Positions 1 through 10,550 of a stretch of DNA of 63,102 nucleotides are shown here, one piece after another. The first letter of the stretch is position 1; each line of letters opens with the position of its first letter. Origin of the DNA: Zygnema cylindricum (lineage: Eukaryota > Streptophyta > Zygnematophyceae > Zygnematales > Zygnemataceae); assembly GCA_037447655.1 (NCBI GenBank), contig JBBHKE010003102.1:1-63102 (forward strand). Direction: 5' to 3'. Below the pieces are notes generated by a model that saw only the letters and a list, made by a program, of their open reading frames with translations, had not been told where the DNA came from and did not search any database. Both the position numbers and the translations under genes were made by a program.

Positions 1-337
1 TTATGCCCCCATACTCATTCTAGAATGTCTTTTTTGGTTTTCAAGTTTTTTTGTGCAGTTTTTTATAGATTTTTAGTAGTGTTGTGTATTGGGTCAAAAC
101 TTCTTGCAATAAAACAGATATATCGAACGGCGAGGAGTCTCGGTATACTGCTCCAGACCAACAATTTTTTTATCACCAATAAGTGTAGAAATATTGTATA
201 CTATATCATAGTACTTTATAACACATTGTATTATATTTTACATTATATAGTGTAGCATGTCAGTATGACTTATCGTACTTTTGTACAAAAAAGTACAAGA
301 GTATGGTTTGAACTTTGAACGCTAGAGCTATCCCAGA
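1..337. other. no gene seen
   Basis: AT-rich sequence. A 76-codon open stretch here has no recognisable motif and is probably chance. Confidence 0.5.
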
Positions 338-917
338 TAATTATTGGGCCCGATATTTATCGGTAATTTACGGTGATTAGAGGTCGCAAAAGTCAAAATT
401 TTACATAACCGAAACCGACCGTTTTTTTTTCTTCAAAATCTGAGTAACCGACGCCCGACCGGATTATGTCACGCTCCAAAATTGTTAACCGTTAACCGAT
501 CGGCATTTACGAAAATAAAAGTTAACCGAAACTAATCATGATGTCACGTACTTCCACGATACCAAAGAGTACAAAGTACAATAATGTTGGATTGTATGGA
601 CAGTACAAAATTTTCATTTTTTTTTTTTGTTTTTTGGTTGACCGACTGTAACCGACCATTTTTTTTTTGTGGTGAATCAACCAACCGCAACCGCCCGGCC
701 CCCAAAATTTCAACCGAATCCGTTCCGGATCCGGCGCGGGCGGTCGGTTAGCGGTCGGTCACGGTTTCGGTTGACCGTTTGCGACCTCTGACGGTGATCT
801 ATCGGTTTTTTATCGCGATAATTCCGTTACCGATATACTGGACCAATATATCGGTTATCGGCAAGTCAAAAAAGGTACATATCGGTTATCGACAAATGGA
901 TACCGATACACAACACT
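338..917. mobile_element. hAT-like element (family 1), 3' part, interrupted
   Basis: The right end reads GATACACAACACTA, the terminal inverted repeat of the family-1 elements seen at 11496 and elsewhere. Interior sequence is rich in TATCGG/CCGATA motifs typical of this family. It is split at 378-790 by a second hAT-like element. No matching left terminus is visible, so the left limit is approximate. Confidence 0.6.
378..790. mobile_element. hAT-like non-autonomous element (family 2)
   Basis: Termini are TAGAGGTCGCAAA and TTTGCGACCTCTG (inverted), flanked by the 8-bp direct repeat acggtgat at 370-377 and 791-798. An 8-bp target-site duplication is the hallmark of the hAT superfamily. The 413-bp interior has no transposase frame and carries repeated ACCGAC/GTCGGT motifs. 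It is nested in a family-1 element. A second copy in the opposite orientation lies at about 43217-43627. Confidence 0.8.
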
Positions 918-1289
918 AGTTTTTGGGCTCTCCCATACCTCTTCCTTAAGATATTTCTACTGGTCTTCATTTGTTGGTCCATTATATTTTGCCATAAGAA
1001 AAAAACATTCGAGTTGGACATTAGGGCTTATTAGAATGGGGAATTAATTTCTCCTATATCAGTTTCAACAAATGTAGTGCACAATTTTCGACCAAATTAT
1101 TTAATAATTTTGTTCAAATTTTTGTTCATCATTATTGCATATAAGCTTCTCAAAATTCACATTAATCCCTATAGTTATTCATTATTACTCCATTATTCAT
1201 TATTGTTGCTAGTTCACTTGTACACATTCACATCAATCCTAATTATAATTCATTTTTGTTGCATATAAAATTTTTTCACATTATTCTTA
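918..1289. other. no gene seen
   Basis: AT-rich sequence between the nested hAT-like elements and the left edge of the GIL1-like segmental duplication. I see no coding or repeat structure. Confidence 0.4.
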
Positions 1290-2129
1290 AATATGAATAT
1301 TCTTCGTTATTATTTCGCTACGTAAACTTGTACACATTCATATTCTTTTGGTGTCGAAATAACGCATTTAACAATCTTTGTGCCATCGTTGACCGAGTTA
1401 TTTCTTGGGCGGAAAATAAAACAATGGAACAAAAATTATAACGGAAACAAGTCGAGGGAAGATACAATCGTCGCATATTCCCACATTTCTAATGTATTTC
1501 TAAAAATGTATTTTAAATGTATTTTGCGCTTTTCTATAAATTTGGGTATGCATTTCTTAAAAAAAAGAGAAACGAGAACGCGGGAAAAGGACATTGGAAA
1601 ACAAAAAGACAAATACAGGAAAAAGGAATGAAGAAAAAAAGGTAAAAAAATCACAAAAAGGTAAAAGGAAAAAGGAAGTGAATGAGAAACTTTGAAATTC
1701 CATTTATCAACATGAAAGTCGCCCGATAAAAGACAAAAGGTCAAAGATTACAAAAGTTTCAACCTTTATTAGTGTATGAAGTACAACTTTTAATCAAGTA
1801 GAACTTATTGTAATTAGTACAACTACACAAGCTCTAAGCTACATCCTGCCTTTAGTACTTTTACATTTTTCTCTCACGAAAATTAGGGTTGATACAAGTT
1901 GCAACTTCATTAAAACTCAAAAAAAGTTTCTCAGGGTGGTTTACTTCAAACAAAACAGTTACAAAAAAAACTATTGACACAACGATTCTTAAACCATCGG
2001 AGTAAATGAAAAAAAAAAAAAACAAAAAGGATTGCTCCGGATTGGAAGGAATACTATTCCTTATAAAGATGTAACAAGAAATTATTGCTCATTATTACAT
2101 CATTGAAAATATATTACAAGGCATTATCG

Positions 2130-4300
2130 TCCATGTTTCACCGTTCGAAAAGTATTACATTTGAATATTTCGCACGGAATAACCACACGTCGAATACGAA
2201 ATCAAGGAAATACGGTAAAATCGACATGTGTGAAGTGTTCCCAAGAATCGTTCACGTAACAACCGACGACGTCCATAGAATGTTTGTCCATTTCAACGCC
2301 CTCTCGTACATGAAAAATGGAAGTCGGAGGATTCAAAGATTGTGCGCGCCAATGAAGTCGCCATACATACTTGCAGAGGTCTAAATAACCAGCCGCCAAT
2401 TTTGCATTTTGGTGTACAATAGATCGAACTTTTTTTTCTCCTTTTAGTCCGCCAGCCCTTTCACCCCCCTCTCTTTCCTCCCTTCCTCCTTCCCTCCCTC
2501 CTGCTCTCTCCATCTCTCCCTCTCGCAGCCATCATATCAGCGATGAGGTTCTCGAGTTTGTAGAACGTATCTTTTACGAAATCTTTAAACTCCAAATATC
2601 CTTCATATCGAGCTTCGTTCCGACAAGAGTCGTTGACTAACTGCTTTAACTGTTTCTTATCTATTGATCCTTACAAAATGATTTTCTCAAAAAGAGGATT
2701 TAACCGTTGAAATTCTTCAAAGTACTTGTCACAATGTACGGAAATATTCAAATGCTTACAAGGCTACAAGGACCTACACCTTAAAAAGTTTCATTTTCAA
2801 AATTTCGAAAAAGTACCCGCGCCTCCTGTAACGACTCTTGTACCTTTTTGACATAAGATGGTCGTTTAAAGTTCAAACCCTAATTCCATGTTCACTTTGA
2901 AGCCTAGGTGTCGCTCGCGCGCGGTATGGGAACAACGTCTTTTTTTTGTAACATTGTATACATACATTTTACGGTCCGAAAAGTATAAGCTTTTTACCAA
3001 AGATTCAAAACTAGAAAAAATAACGAAATTTCGTAAAAATGTCAAAATCCATACGAATGAGACATCCATGCTTTGAAGTCTTCCAATCATGTCACTTTTA
3101 AGTTCCTTCCAAGCTTTTCCTCATTTTGATCCCTTCATTTGAGCGTCCAAACCCTAGAAAAATTTCTCAAACCCTAATAAAAGATCTCGATGCACCACTG
3201 TGAATCTAATCGAAACGCAAGAAGTCGTCATATAATCCCTCACTTATATTCATTTTTGAATTCTCTCGTTCAAGTTTTGAAAGCTTTCTCATGGTTCTTT
3301 TATGTAACTTTTCAACACTTGTTTTTTCGTCCTTGAGTTTTCTAAGTTGCTGACATAAAGACTCCTCCATTTCATTCGATTGTTGCGATTGTTCTTTGCG
3401 TTGCTCTTTGAACAATTTTCGCTGTTTTGTTAACTTGTTCACAACATGAAAATATGATGCTTTCAATTCTTCATTTTCCTCCTCCAGCATTTTTTTTTCC
3501 ACTTGCAAAAGTTTTCCGTGTGCTTTCAATCTGTCCTTTTCCTTCTCCAGTGCTTTTTTTTCCCTTTGCAAACTTTTTCCGTGCTCTTTCAATTTGTCGT
3601 TTTCCTCCTCTAGCTCCTTTTTTTCCTCTTGTAAAGTTTTTCCATGTCTATTTGCTATTTGCAATAGCTTTTCCAGGTTTTTTACCTGTCTTTCATTAAA
3701 TACAAAAACTTCCTTAGACGATTTTCCAAAAAAAAAATCAATAATCTTCTCCATATAGTCCACGTAACCGACAAATCTCTGCTTTTGAATTTTTGAGTTT
3801 TTTGTCGGATGCGAAATCTGCCTTTTCAAATCTTGTTGTTGTACATCTTTTCCAGATTGAAGTCTTCTTTTGAAATGTTGTTTTAGTTTACAAAATTCTT
3901 TGAAGAACAAATGTTTGTAAAGTCACTCCAGAAAAATCCTTTTTCCTCTTGCAAACATTTTTCCTTTATATTTTCCATTTGCAATAGCTCTTCCAGTTTT
4001 TATAATTGATTTTTTTTTTCCTTGAATACAAAAAACTTAAGAAGATTTTTCGAAAGATTCTTCAATAATATTATTGCTAGAGTCAATGTAACCGACAATT
4101 TCCTCCCTTTGAAATTTTAGGTTTTTTGTCGACTGCAATAACTGCAATAATTTTCGAATCTCATTGTTGTAAATCTCTTCCAGATTGATGTCTTCGTTCG
4201 AAATATTGTCGTCTATAATCACAACTTCTTGCAAAAATTGGAGATTATTTTCCAGTTTAGAATATTCGTTGAAGAAAAAACGGTTAACAAGTGAGTGCAT
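2130..4300 (-). pseudogene. GIL1/IRKI-like (DUF641) pseudogene
   Basis: Several open pieces on the minus strand together match the neighbouring gene at 7951-9579. The C-terminal piece (2202-2513) has the GIL1/IRKI signature YLDLCKYVWRLHW and VFP, but the next codon, glycine in the paralogue's PGF motif, is a TGA stop. A further stop follows the ENETF segment near 2788. Upstream, 3206-3910 encodes a 234-residue charged coiled-coil piece with three 21-residue units starting HGKTLQEEKK, HGKSLQREKK and HGKLLQVEKK. 4037-4300 encodes a diverged second copy of the segment before the coiled coil (FQREEIVGYID against IQKQRFVGYVD). GIL1 and IRKI are plant proteins that act in light/gravity and receptor-kinase signalling. 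Several stops and frame breaks argue that this copy is dead, though an alternatively spliced short product cannot be excluded. Confidence 0.75.
3455..3650 (-). repeat. 63-bp tandem repeat coding three 21-residue heptad units
   Basis: Three adjacent units of about 63 bp each encode 21 residues, exactly three heptads, within the coiled-coil part of the left GIL1-like copy. The paralogue at 7951-9579 lacks this block. Confidence 0.75.
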
Positions 4301-4350
4301 ATAGTATCATCATAATTTTGAATCCATTTGGAGGTAAAGGTGGTATAACC

Positions 4351-4351
<1 letters not shown>

Positions 4352-4400
<49 letters not shown>
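4352..4400 (+). repeat. (AG)n microsatellite
   Basis: An uninterrupted AG dinucleotide run of about 48 bp upstream of the left GIL1-like copy. An equivalent run occurs at the same relative place in the right copy. Confidence 0.95.
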
Positions 4401-4402
<2 letters not shown>

Positions 4403-4489
4403 GCCTGTTCTTACAATTCTTGACTGCTAAAAGTTCATATAAATCTGTTGGATTGCTACAAAAAACATTTGACTTAAAAAGCACTGAAT

Positions 4490-4735
4490 AGCAAAGCTCC
4501 TCTAATTCATGACTACCATTGGTGGAAAAATCATGTGGCACGTGCGAAGGTCAAAACGTTTTAAGACTAAAAAATTTCTCGGCAGTTCTCCGGCGGCAGA
4601 TAACGAAGCAAACCCTAATCCTCCATGCAAATAGTGTCGACATTGCTTACACGAGCGAAAAGGCGGTTCAGATATGGACACGTGGAAGAGAGCAAAAAGT
4701 ACATCCGTCGATTATTACTGTAGCTAGTTAAGACT
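4490..4735 (-). promoter_or_regulatory. conserved upstream block of left GIL1-like copy, with G-box
   Basis: This block is shared with 9925-10140 (for example ttctccggcggcagataacga) and lies 5' of both GIL1-like loci. It holds a CACGTG G-box and a second ACACGTGG. Its retention in both copies suggests promoter or 5' UTR function. This is inference from conservation and motif only. Confidence 0.4.
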
Positions 4736-4740
4736 TTCTT

Positions 4741-5841
4741 AAGCATGTAACCTATAAGCGACTTGCATGGTTAATCGCATTACGGTAAGAAAAAAACAAT
4801 GACGTTATTGGGCTGATCGCTATTAGTGTGGTCGAGCACAACACTGCTAATCGTATTAGAGTAGATAACTCTAGTTCGGTCGCGACTTTTTTTTGGCCGA
4901 AGATCATAAAACAATATTATCAACAATATTTAAGTGTAAGCACTTCACTGCCACTTCTCATAACATTAAATTAGAATTGTATATTGTAGTTTCGCACGAA
5001 AACTAATAAATCTTCAACGCTAATAAAAATGGGGAGTGTACTGTACCACCGTGAATCGTTATTACTTAGGGTTTGTCCCCATGTACTTGAAACTTAGCGA
5101 ACTTACTTTGTTTTTTAGCGCAGATCCGGCGGACCCGGATTTCAAGTGTCCCTATGTGTGTAAGGACGAAATCGTAACTTACGCTTGTGACGATTGTATA
5201 CGTCGACAGTACCTGTGACGGTTGTCAACGTCTACAATCTGTGTTCGCACGTTATTTTTTGTACTTGCGTGTGACGTCGCATGTCTTTCCGTGACATTGT
5301 AGACGTACCGCATTCCAGCCTGACAACTTCACAGTTGAAGAAGATGCGATTTGCCTTCGCGTCTCCTGTCCAGTCGACGTGAAATGGCATCGGAATTTGA
5401 AGACCCCTGCAAAAAAAGAAATCCGTACTAGACGAAAACTGACAAATCCAAACAAATTGTGTCCTTGTATTTGTCTTATTAGAGCGCAAACGGACGAAAC
5501 ATAGCGAACTATGTACTTTTCTTTGTCCTTGGAAATCGTAGGATTTTTGTCGACATTTACGGCACGCGCGAAAATATGTTCCTATTTGTCAATCGAAAAA
5601 ACCTAATTTTAAATCACATCGCGCATGTGTTTTAAAGATAAGGTTGAAGATGACGTTTTTTGTCGTCGAAGTGGGTCGAAAAGCACAAGACGACAACTTT
5701 TCGTACATCCTAAGTTCAGGGATGACGCAAATTGTACTCTACAAATTTGTGATTCCTTCGTACGGTTGCAATTTAGGCAGTACGGCGCTAAGTTTTACGG
5801 CAAAACGACAGGAAAAAACCCATACTTATGCACATGGGGAC
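4741..5841. other. transposon-derived spacer, no gene seen
   Basis: Contains fragments with ends resembling the CACCGTGAATCGTTATTA terminal repeat (near 5047) and scattered GTAC-rich sequence. Open stretches overlap on both strands without recognisable motifs. No complete element could be bounded. Confidence 0.4.
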
Positions 5842-6052
5842 ACACCCTTATTAGCGTCAATGCTTTTTTCGCCACTTAAAATATATTTTCTCGTACACAC
5901 TTGTCGGATTGTGGATCTGACGGTTGCGATTGAAAGGTAAGATTCTCAGCTTCCGATTGGCGGTCTCAAAATGAAAATCCGACAAGTGTGTACGGAGAAA
6001 AGATGTCTTAAGTGGCGAAAAAAACATTGACGCTAATAGGGATTCACGGTGT
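5842..6052. mobile_element. fold-back (palindromic) element, ACACCG family
   Basis: The two halves are inverted copies. Left: TTAGCGTCAATGCTTTTTTC, then GCCACTTAAA. Right: the complement, ending GATTCACGGTGT. A short centre reads ggttgcgattgaaaggtaag. Similar units lie at about 10159-10375 and 47279-47485. The size and near-complete palindrome are those of a miniature inverted-repeat element with no coding capacity. Confidence 0.7.
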
Positions 6053-7149
6053 AGTGAAACGAAATGGATGTGTATGTTACCAATTGTGACACATGTCGTG
6101 CAGACTATTTCATTTAGCCATTTATCACCCTTTCTAAGCTTAGTAAATCCTAGGGACGTTTTCTGTTTTTTTATAAGCTTTTTTATAGGCTTACCTTCGT
6201 TTTCGGCCGATAAGGTCGAAGATCCATCAGGAGGTTTTTGTAATTGTACGGACATTTAAGAATGGCAAAAAGAAAAAAAACAAAAAAAAAAAAAAAACAA
6301 AAAACTTTTTTTTTTGCCATGTATAAACACTAAATAGGCATATTAGTTCTATTGGTCGAAAGGACCGGAGGATGCTTCAAATGTTTGTTTCAAATATTGT
6401 GTCACAAAGTGAAAGAAGTTTATTATGTATATTCTGATTCATATTTTATGTTCTTCGGCAACTTTGTCATTTCTTGTGTAACTGTTTATTCTGTTTTTTT
6501 TTCTGCACACTTGCCTGTTTATTTCTATTTCCATTGTTTTTTTGTCTTTTGTGTGTTTCATCCCGTGTGTGACATTTTGTCACAATTGTTTCGGCTTTCC
6601 TTTTTTTTTTTTTTTGCATTTTATGTATTGAAATGGTTTACCATCGCCTGTTTTTAATTGAGATACTATTATTTTTATCTTCTCCCCATAGAGGAACTGC
6701 AAAAATGAAAAATGAAAAATGTGGGAGTATAAAACCCTAATCAACTCGACCACTTGTTTCGTATCTTTGGTTTTTTGGACCCATTTTAGACCCGTCGTAC
6801 ACCCTAATAAATGCAAAAAACATCGATAGGTGCCGTACGGTATCGGATGGCTTGACCAGATTAGTGTGGACCTTACATTAAAAATTGTAAAAAAGTAAAG
6901 CTCTAAAATGGTGTGGATTCACTCTCTATCATATTCAAAGTTTTAGAGAGAGCAATTTTTAATGAAAGATAAAAAGAATCTTTATTTCTTTTTTAAATGA
7001 AAGTGATGAGTTTCCGGTAAGCCTATTACAAGGTAACCACAAATTAGTGTTTCCAATAGTTTCAACACATATGAAATATGTTTTCTACATCTTTGGCGGT
7101 ATATGCTTTGGTGCAAATAAACACAACGGAATTCACATTGTTTCTACAT
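6053..7149. other. no gene seen
   Basis: AT-rich spacer between the two GIL1-like copies, with A and T homopolymer runs near 6280 and 6600. Open stretches have biased, low-complexity translations. Confidence 0.4.
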
Positions 7150-7950
7150 GTAATAATATTCACTATTTGTTGCGAAAGTAAACCTGTACACATTCACATT
7201 CTTTTTGTATCAAAATAACGGTTTCGACAATCTGGTTTTTTTTTTTTTTTACTCCAACAGGAACACGTGAAGGGAAGATACGATCGTCTCATATTCTCAC
7301 GTTTGACATGTATATCTAACAAAGAGAGAAGCACAGGAAAAAGAAAATTGGAAAACAAAAAGACAAAGAAAAGGAAAAGGAAACGACGAAGAAGAGTGCA
7401 AGAAAAAAAGGTCAAAAAGTCACAGAAAAGTAAAAGGAAAAGTCTAAGGAAAGAAAAAAAATACAACAAAAGTGACAACAAAGAACAAAGAACTTCGAAA
7501 TCCCATTTATCAACATGAAAGGTGCCGATAAAAGATAAAAAAGTCATAGCTTGCAAGAGTTGCAACCTTTAATAGTGTACGGAATACAGCCTCCCTAACT
7601 AAACGATTTAGTTTTTACTGAACAAGCTCTAAGCTACATATTGCCTTTAGTACTTCAATATTTTTCTCTTGCAAAAATTAGGGTTTTGATAAGCTGCAAC
7701 TTTTACTAAAATCAGAAAAGATTTTCAGGGTGGTTTACTTTTAGGCTTCATGAAACAATTACGAAAAAAAATTTATCAAATTCGAACGATTCGTAAACCA
7801 TCGGACAAAATGAAAACATGAGAAAGAAGCAATAGGATTGCTCCCGATCGGAGGAAGGATTACATTTCATCCTTAAAAAAAAGTACAGCAAGAAACTATT
7901 GCTCATATTGCATCATACAAAAGACATTACAAGACATTATCGCCCATGTT

Positions 7951-9579
7951 TCAACGTTCAAAAGATATTTGAGGGAATACTTGGCACGGAATTACTATAC
8001 GACGAATACGAAATCCCGGAAATACGGAAAAAGCGACACATGTGAAGTTTTCCCAAGAATCTTCTCCGTAACAACCGACGACGTCCATATATTGTTTATC
8101 CATTTCAACACCCTTCTTTACATAAAAAATGGAAGCTGGAGGATTAAAAGATTGTGCGAGCCAATGAAGTCGCCATACATATTTGCAGAGGTCTAAATAA
8201 CTAACTGCCACTTTTGCATTTTCGTACAACATAGGTTTAACCATTTTTTCTATTTTTCCTCCTTCCAACTTCCTAACCATTTCCCTCTCTTCTCCTCCCA
8301 CTCTCCCTCCTTCCCTCTCTCCGGCTCTCTCCCTCCCTCCCTCTCCCTTTACCTCCCTCCCTCTCTCAACCATCAAACCCTCGATGAGGTCCTCGACTTT
8401 GACAAACTTATCTTTTACGAAATCCTTAAACTCCCTCTCCCTCTTCCATGCTATGTTCCTACAAAAGTCATCAATTAACTGCTTTAACTGTTTCTTATCC
8501 ATTGATCCTTTCAAAAATATCTCTTCAGGAGTACTTAACCGTTGAAATTCTTGAAAGCACTCGTCACGATGAGCGGAAACATCCTTCCCAATCTTCTCCC
8601 TCTCTTCTCCTCCGTCTTTCTCTCCTTCCCTCTCTCCGACTCTCTCCCTCCCTCCCTCTCCCTTCAACTCCCTCCGTCTCTCAACCATCAAACTGAACTT
8701 ATTTTTTACGGAATCCATAAACCCTAACTTTGAGTCGTCGATTACCTGCTTTGATTCTTTCTTTTCCATTGATCCTTTCAAAAATATCTTCTCAGAAGGA
8801 GTATTTATATGTTGACATTCTTCAAAGTACTCGTCACGATGTGCGGAAAGATCCTTCCCAATCTTCTCCTTCGCTTCTCCTCCTCCTCTCCCTCCTTCCC
8901 TCTCTCCGGCTCTTCCCCTCCCTCCCTCTCCCTTTATCTCCTCAGGAGTACTTGACCGCCGAAATTCTTGAAAGCACTTGTCACGATGTACGGAAGGATC
9001 CAAATCTGTACAAGGACCTTTACTTTTAAAATTTTCATTTTCAAAATCTCGAAAAAGTATCGATGCGAGTAACGACTCTAATACATGTTTGACATAAGAT
9101 GGTCGCTCAAACCTAATCCCTCCGTACACATTTTGAAGTCTTTCATTAATGTCACTTTTAAATTCCTTTCCAACGTTGTCCTCATTTTGAAATTCCTTCA
9201 TTTGAGCGTCCAAAACCCTAGAAAAATTTCTTAAAAGTGCTTTAAAATCTTGGTATTCCTTGGTGAATAAAGTCGGTGAACCGCGAGAGTTGTCGTACGA
9301 TCCACTACTTGTATTCAATTTTGAATTCTTGCGTTCAAGATTTGAAAGCTCTTCCATGGTAGGAACACGTGTCTCTTCACCATTTGTCTTTTCCTCCTCG
9401 AGTATTATCTTAGGTTGTTTCCGTTTTCGAGACAAACAGTTTGGTAAATTGCTCATAAAATTAGCAACATTTTGAATTAATTGTGGAGGAGAGCAAAAGA
9501 AGAACATTGTTCCTATAAAGAAAGGTAGAGCATGAATAGTGATTAAAACGTTTGAAGGTAAAGAAGAGCTAAAGCGCAT
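7951..9579 (-). CDS. GIL1/IRKI-like (DUF641) protein with in-frame internal repeats
   Basis: An open frame of 542 residues. Residues about 453-538 match the C-terminal domain of the plant GIL1/IRKI family: CKYVWRLHWLAQSFNP, IFYVKKGVE, then a VFPGFRIRR..VIPCQV block close to the family's MPGF...VIQCRV. Residues about 100-200 resemble the preceding DUF641 part (YVKHVLESLLASILFRDFEN, then HRDKCFQEF). Between them, residues about 200-440 contain three versions of a unit starting HRDECFQEFQ and ending in a G/E/R-rich linker such as GEGGRERAGEREGG, encoded by GGAGAGA-type DNA. The first version is internally deleted. Family members I know lack such linkers. The pseudogene at 2130-4300 has only one unit, so the amplification came after the gene duplicated. 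Start: the first ATG of the frame; ATG at 9456 (MSNLPNC) is an equally good choice. Earlier exons could exist. In this family the protein links light, gravity or receptor-kinase signals in growth; whether this copy does so is unknown. Confidence 0.75.
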   Translation of the reverse strand: MRFSSSLPSNVLITIHALPFFIGTMFFFCSPPQLIQNVANFMSNLPNCLSRKRKQPKIILEEEKTNGEETRVPTMEELSNLERKNSKLNTSSGSYDNSRGSPTLFTKEYQDFKALLRNFSRVLDAQMKEFQNEDNVGKEFKSDINERLQNVYGGIRFERPSYVKHVLESLLASILFRDFENENFKSKGPCTDLDPSVHRDKCFQEFRRSSTPEEIKGEGGRGRAGEREGGRGGGEAKEKIGKDLSAHRDEYFEECQHINTPSEKIFLKGSMEKKESKQVIDDSKLGFMDSVKNKFSLMVERRRELKGEGGRERVGEREGEKDGGEEREKIGKDVSAHRDECFQEFQRLSTPEEIFLKGSMDKKQLKQLIDDFCRNIAWKREREFKDFVKDKFVKVEDLIEGLMVERGREVKGEGGRERAGEREGGRVGGEEREMVRKLEGGKIEKMVKPMLYENAKVAVSYLDLCKYVWRLHWLAQSFNPPASIFYVKKGVEMDKQYMDVVGCYGEDSWENFTCVAFSVFPGFRIRRIVIPCQVFPQISFER

Positions 9580-9801
9580 CGGTGCGATTTATGTCGGATG
9601 CGCTGTGTGCAAAAAAAAAATACCTAATTTGAATGAAACCATAAACGAAGCACTAAATGAAGGAGAGCCTTATTTAGAAAAGCTTTATTTGGAGAAATGA
9701 CTAGAGCTTGATATTGGAATCAAAAGAAAAATAACAAAAAGAAAAGAAGGAACAAAAACATGTAAGCTTGATGAAGTTCTCTGAATACTAGAGGCTCAAC
9801 A

Positions 9802-9803
9802 TG

Positions 9804-9849
<46 letters not shown>
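9802..9849 (+). repeat. (AG)n microsatellite
   Basis: AG dinucleotide run upstream of the right GIL1-like gene, matching 4352-4400. Confidence 0.95.
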
Positions 9850-9853
<4 letters not shown>

Positions 9854-9924
9854 TACTCTATAAGTGTGTTTGATTAAACAAGAAACATGGAACTAATAAA
9901 AAGCATTGAAAACCAAAACTCCTA

Positions 9925-10140
9925 AAATTCATGACTCCCATTGGTTGATAAAAAAAGTGGCACGTGCGTAGTTCAAAATTTTAGCTTAGCAGATTCTCGG
10001 CAGTTCTCCGGCGGCAGATAACGAAATAACCCTAATCCACCATGCACACAGTGTCGACATTTTTCGCAGGTGCGAATAGCGGTACCGATAGGGACACGTG
10101 GACAGAGAGCGAAAGCACATGCGTCGATCACCTTTGCTTA
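9925..10140 (-). promoter_or_regulatory. conserved upstream block of GIL1-like gene, with G-box
   Basis: Shares ttctcggcagttctccggcg and following sequence with the left copy. Contains CACGTG and GGACACGTGG, motifs bound by bZIP/bHLH factors in plants. Lies about 350-560 bp upstream of the open frame. Regulatory role is inferred from conservation between paralogues. Confidence 0.4.
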
Positions 10141-10158
10141 GTTTTTTTTTGTGCATCT

Positions 10159-10375
10159 ACACCGTGAATCGTTATTAGCGTTAATGTTTTTTTCGTCTCT
10201 TCAAACATCTTTTCTCCGTACATGAATGTCGGTTCTTATATCGGACGGTTGCGATTGAGAGGTAAGATTCTCAGCTTCTGATTGGTGGTCTTAAATTCAA
10301 TATCCAGCATGTGTGTACGGAGAAAGATGTTTTAAATGGCGAAAAAAACCTTGACGCTAATTAGAGTTATTAACG
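10159..10375. mobile_element. fold-back element, ACACCG family
   Basis: Starts ACACCGTGAATCGTTATTAG and continues into a TTTTTTTCG...ACATCTTTTCTCCGTAC arm that is repeated in inverted form before 10375. The centre is the same as in the 5842 copy. Right terminus degenerate. Confidence 0.65.
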
Positions 10376-10550
10376 CTAATTCCATCACCCCGAATTTCGA
10401 CCATAAAACCTTAAAAATAATAAATAACTCTAATTTTTTCTTTACATTATTTAAGGTAATTTTGAATTTCACGTTAACAACTCTAATATAGTGTCGTTTT
10501 AAATAGTGCGGCGTTTGTTCGGTGTCTCACCATGAAAAAACTGTACTTTA

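Larger units (their letters stand above)
1290..4735. repeat. segmental tandem duplication, left copy
   Basis: This block is a diverged copy of about 7150-10140. Matching landmarks in the same order include tacacattca (1336 and 7188), the GIL1-like coding region, an (AG)n run (4352-4400 and 9802-9849) and a conserved upstream block with CACGTG (4540 and 9962). The two copies carry the two GIL1-like loci. Limits are approximate because similarity fades. Confidence 0.75.
7150..10140. repeat. segmental tandem duplication, right copy
   Basis: Partner of about 1290-4735 in the same orientation. It carries the intact GIL1-like reading frame, the downstream A-rich block, the (AG)n run at 9802-9849 and the CACGTG-containing upstream block. 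Diverged enough to be old. Confidence 0.75.

Noticed and set aside
7267-7518. Lysine/arginine-rich 83-codon frame
   Set aside because: A-rich low-complexity DNA downstream of the GIL1-like gene; the counterpart near 1570-1690 does not keep the frame.
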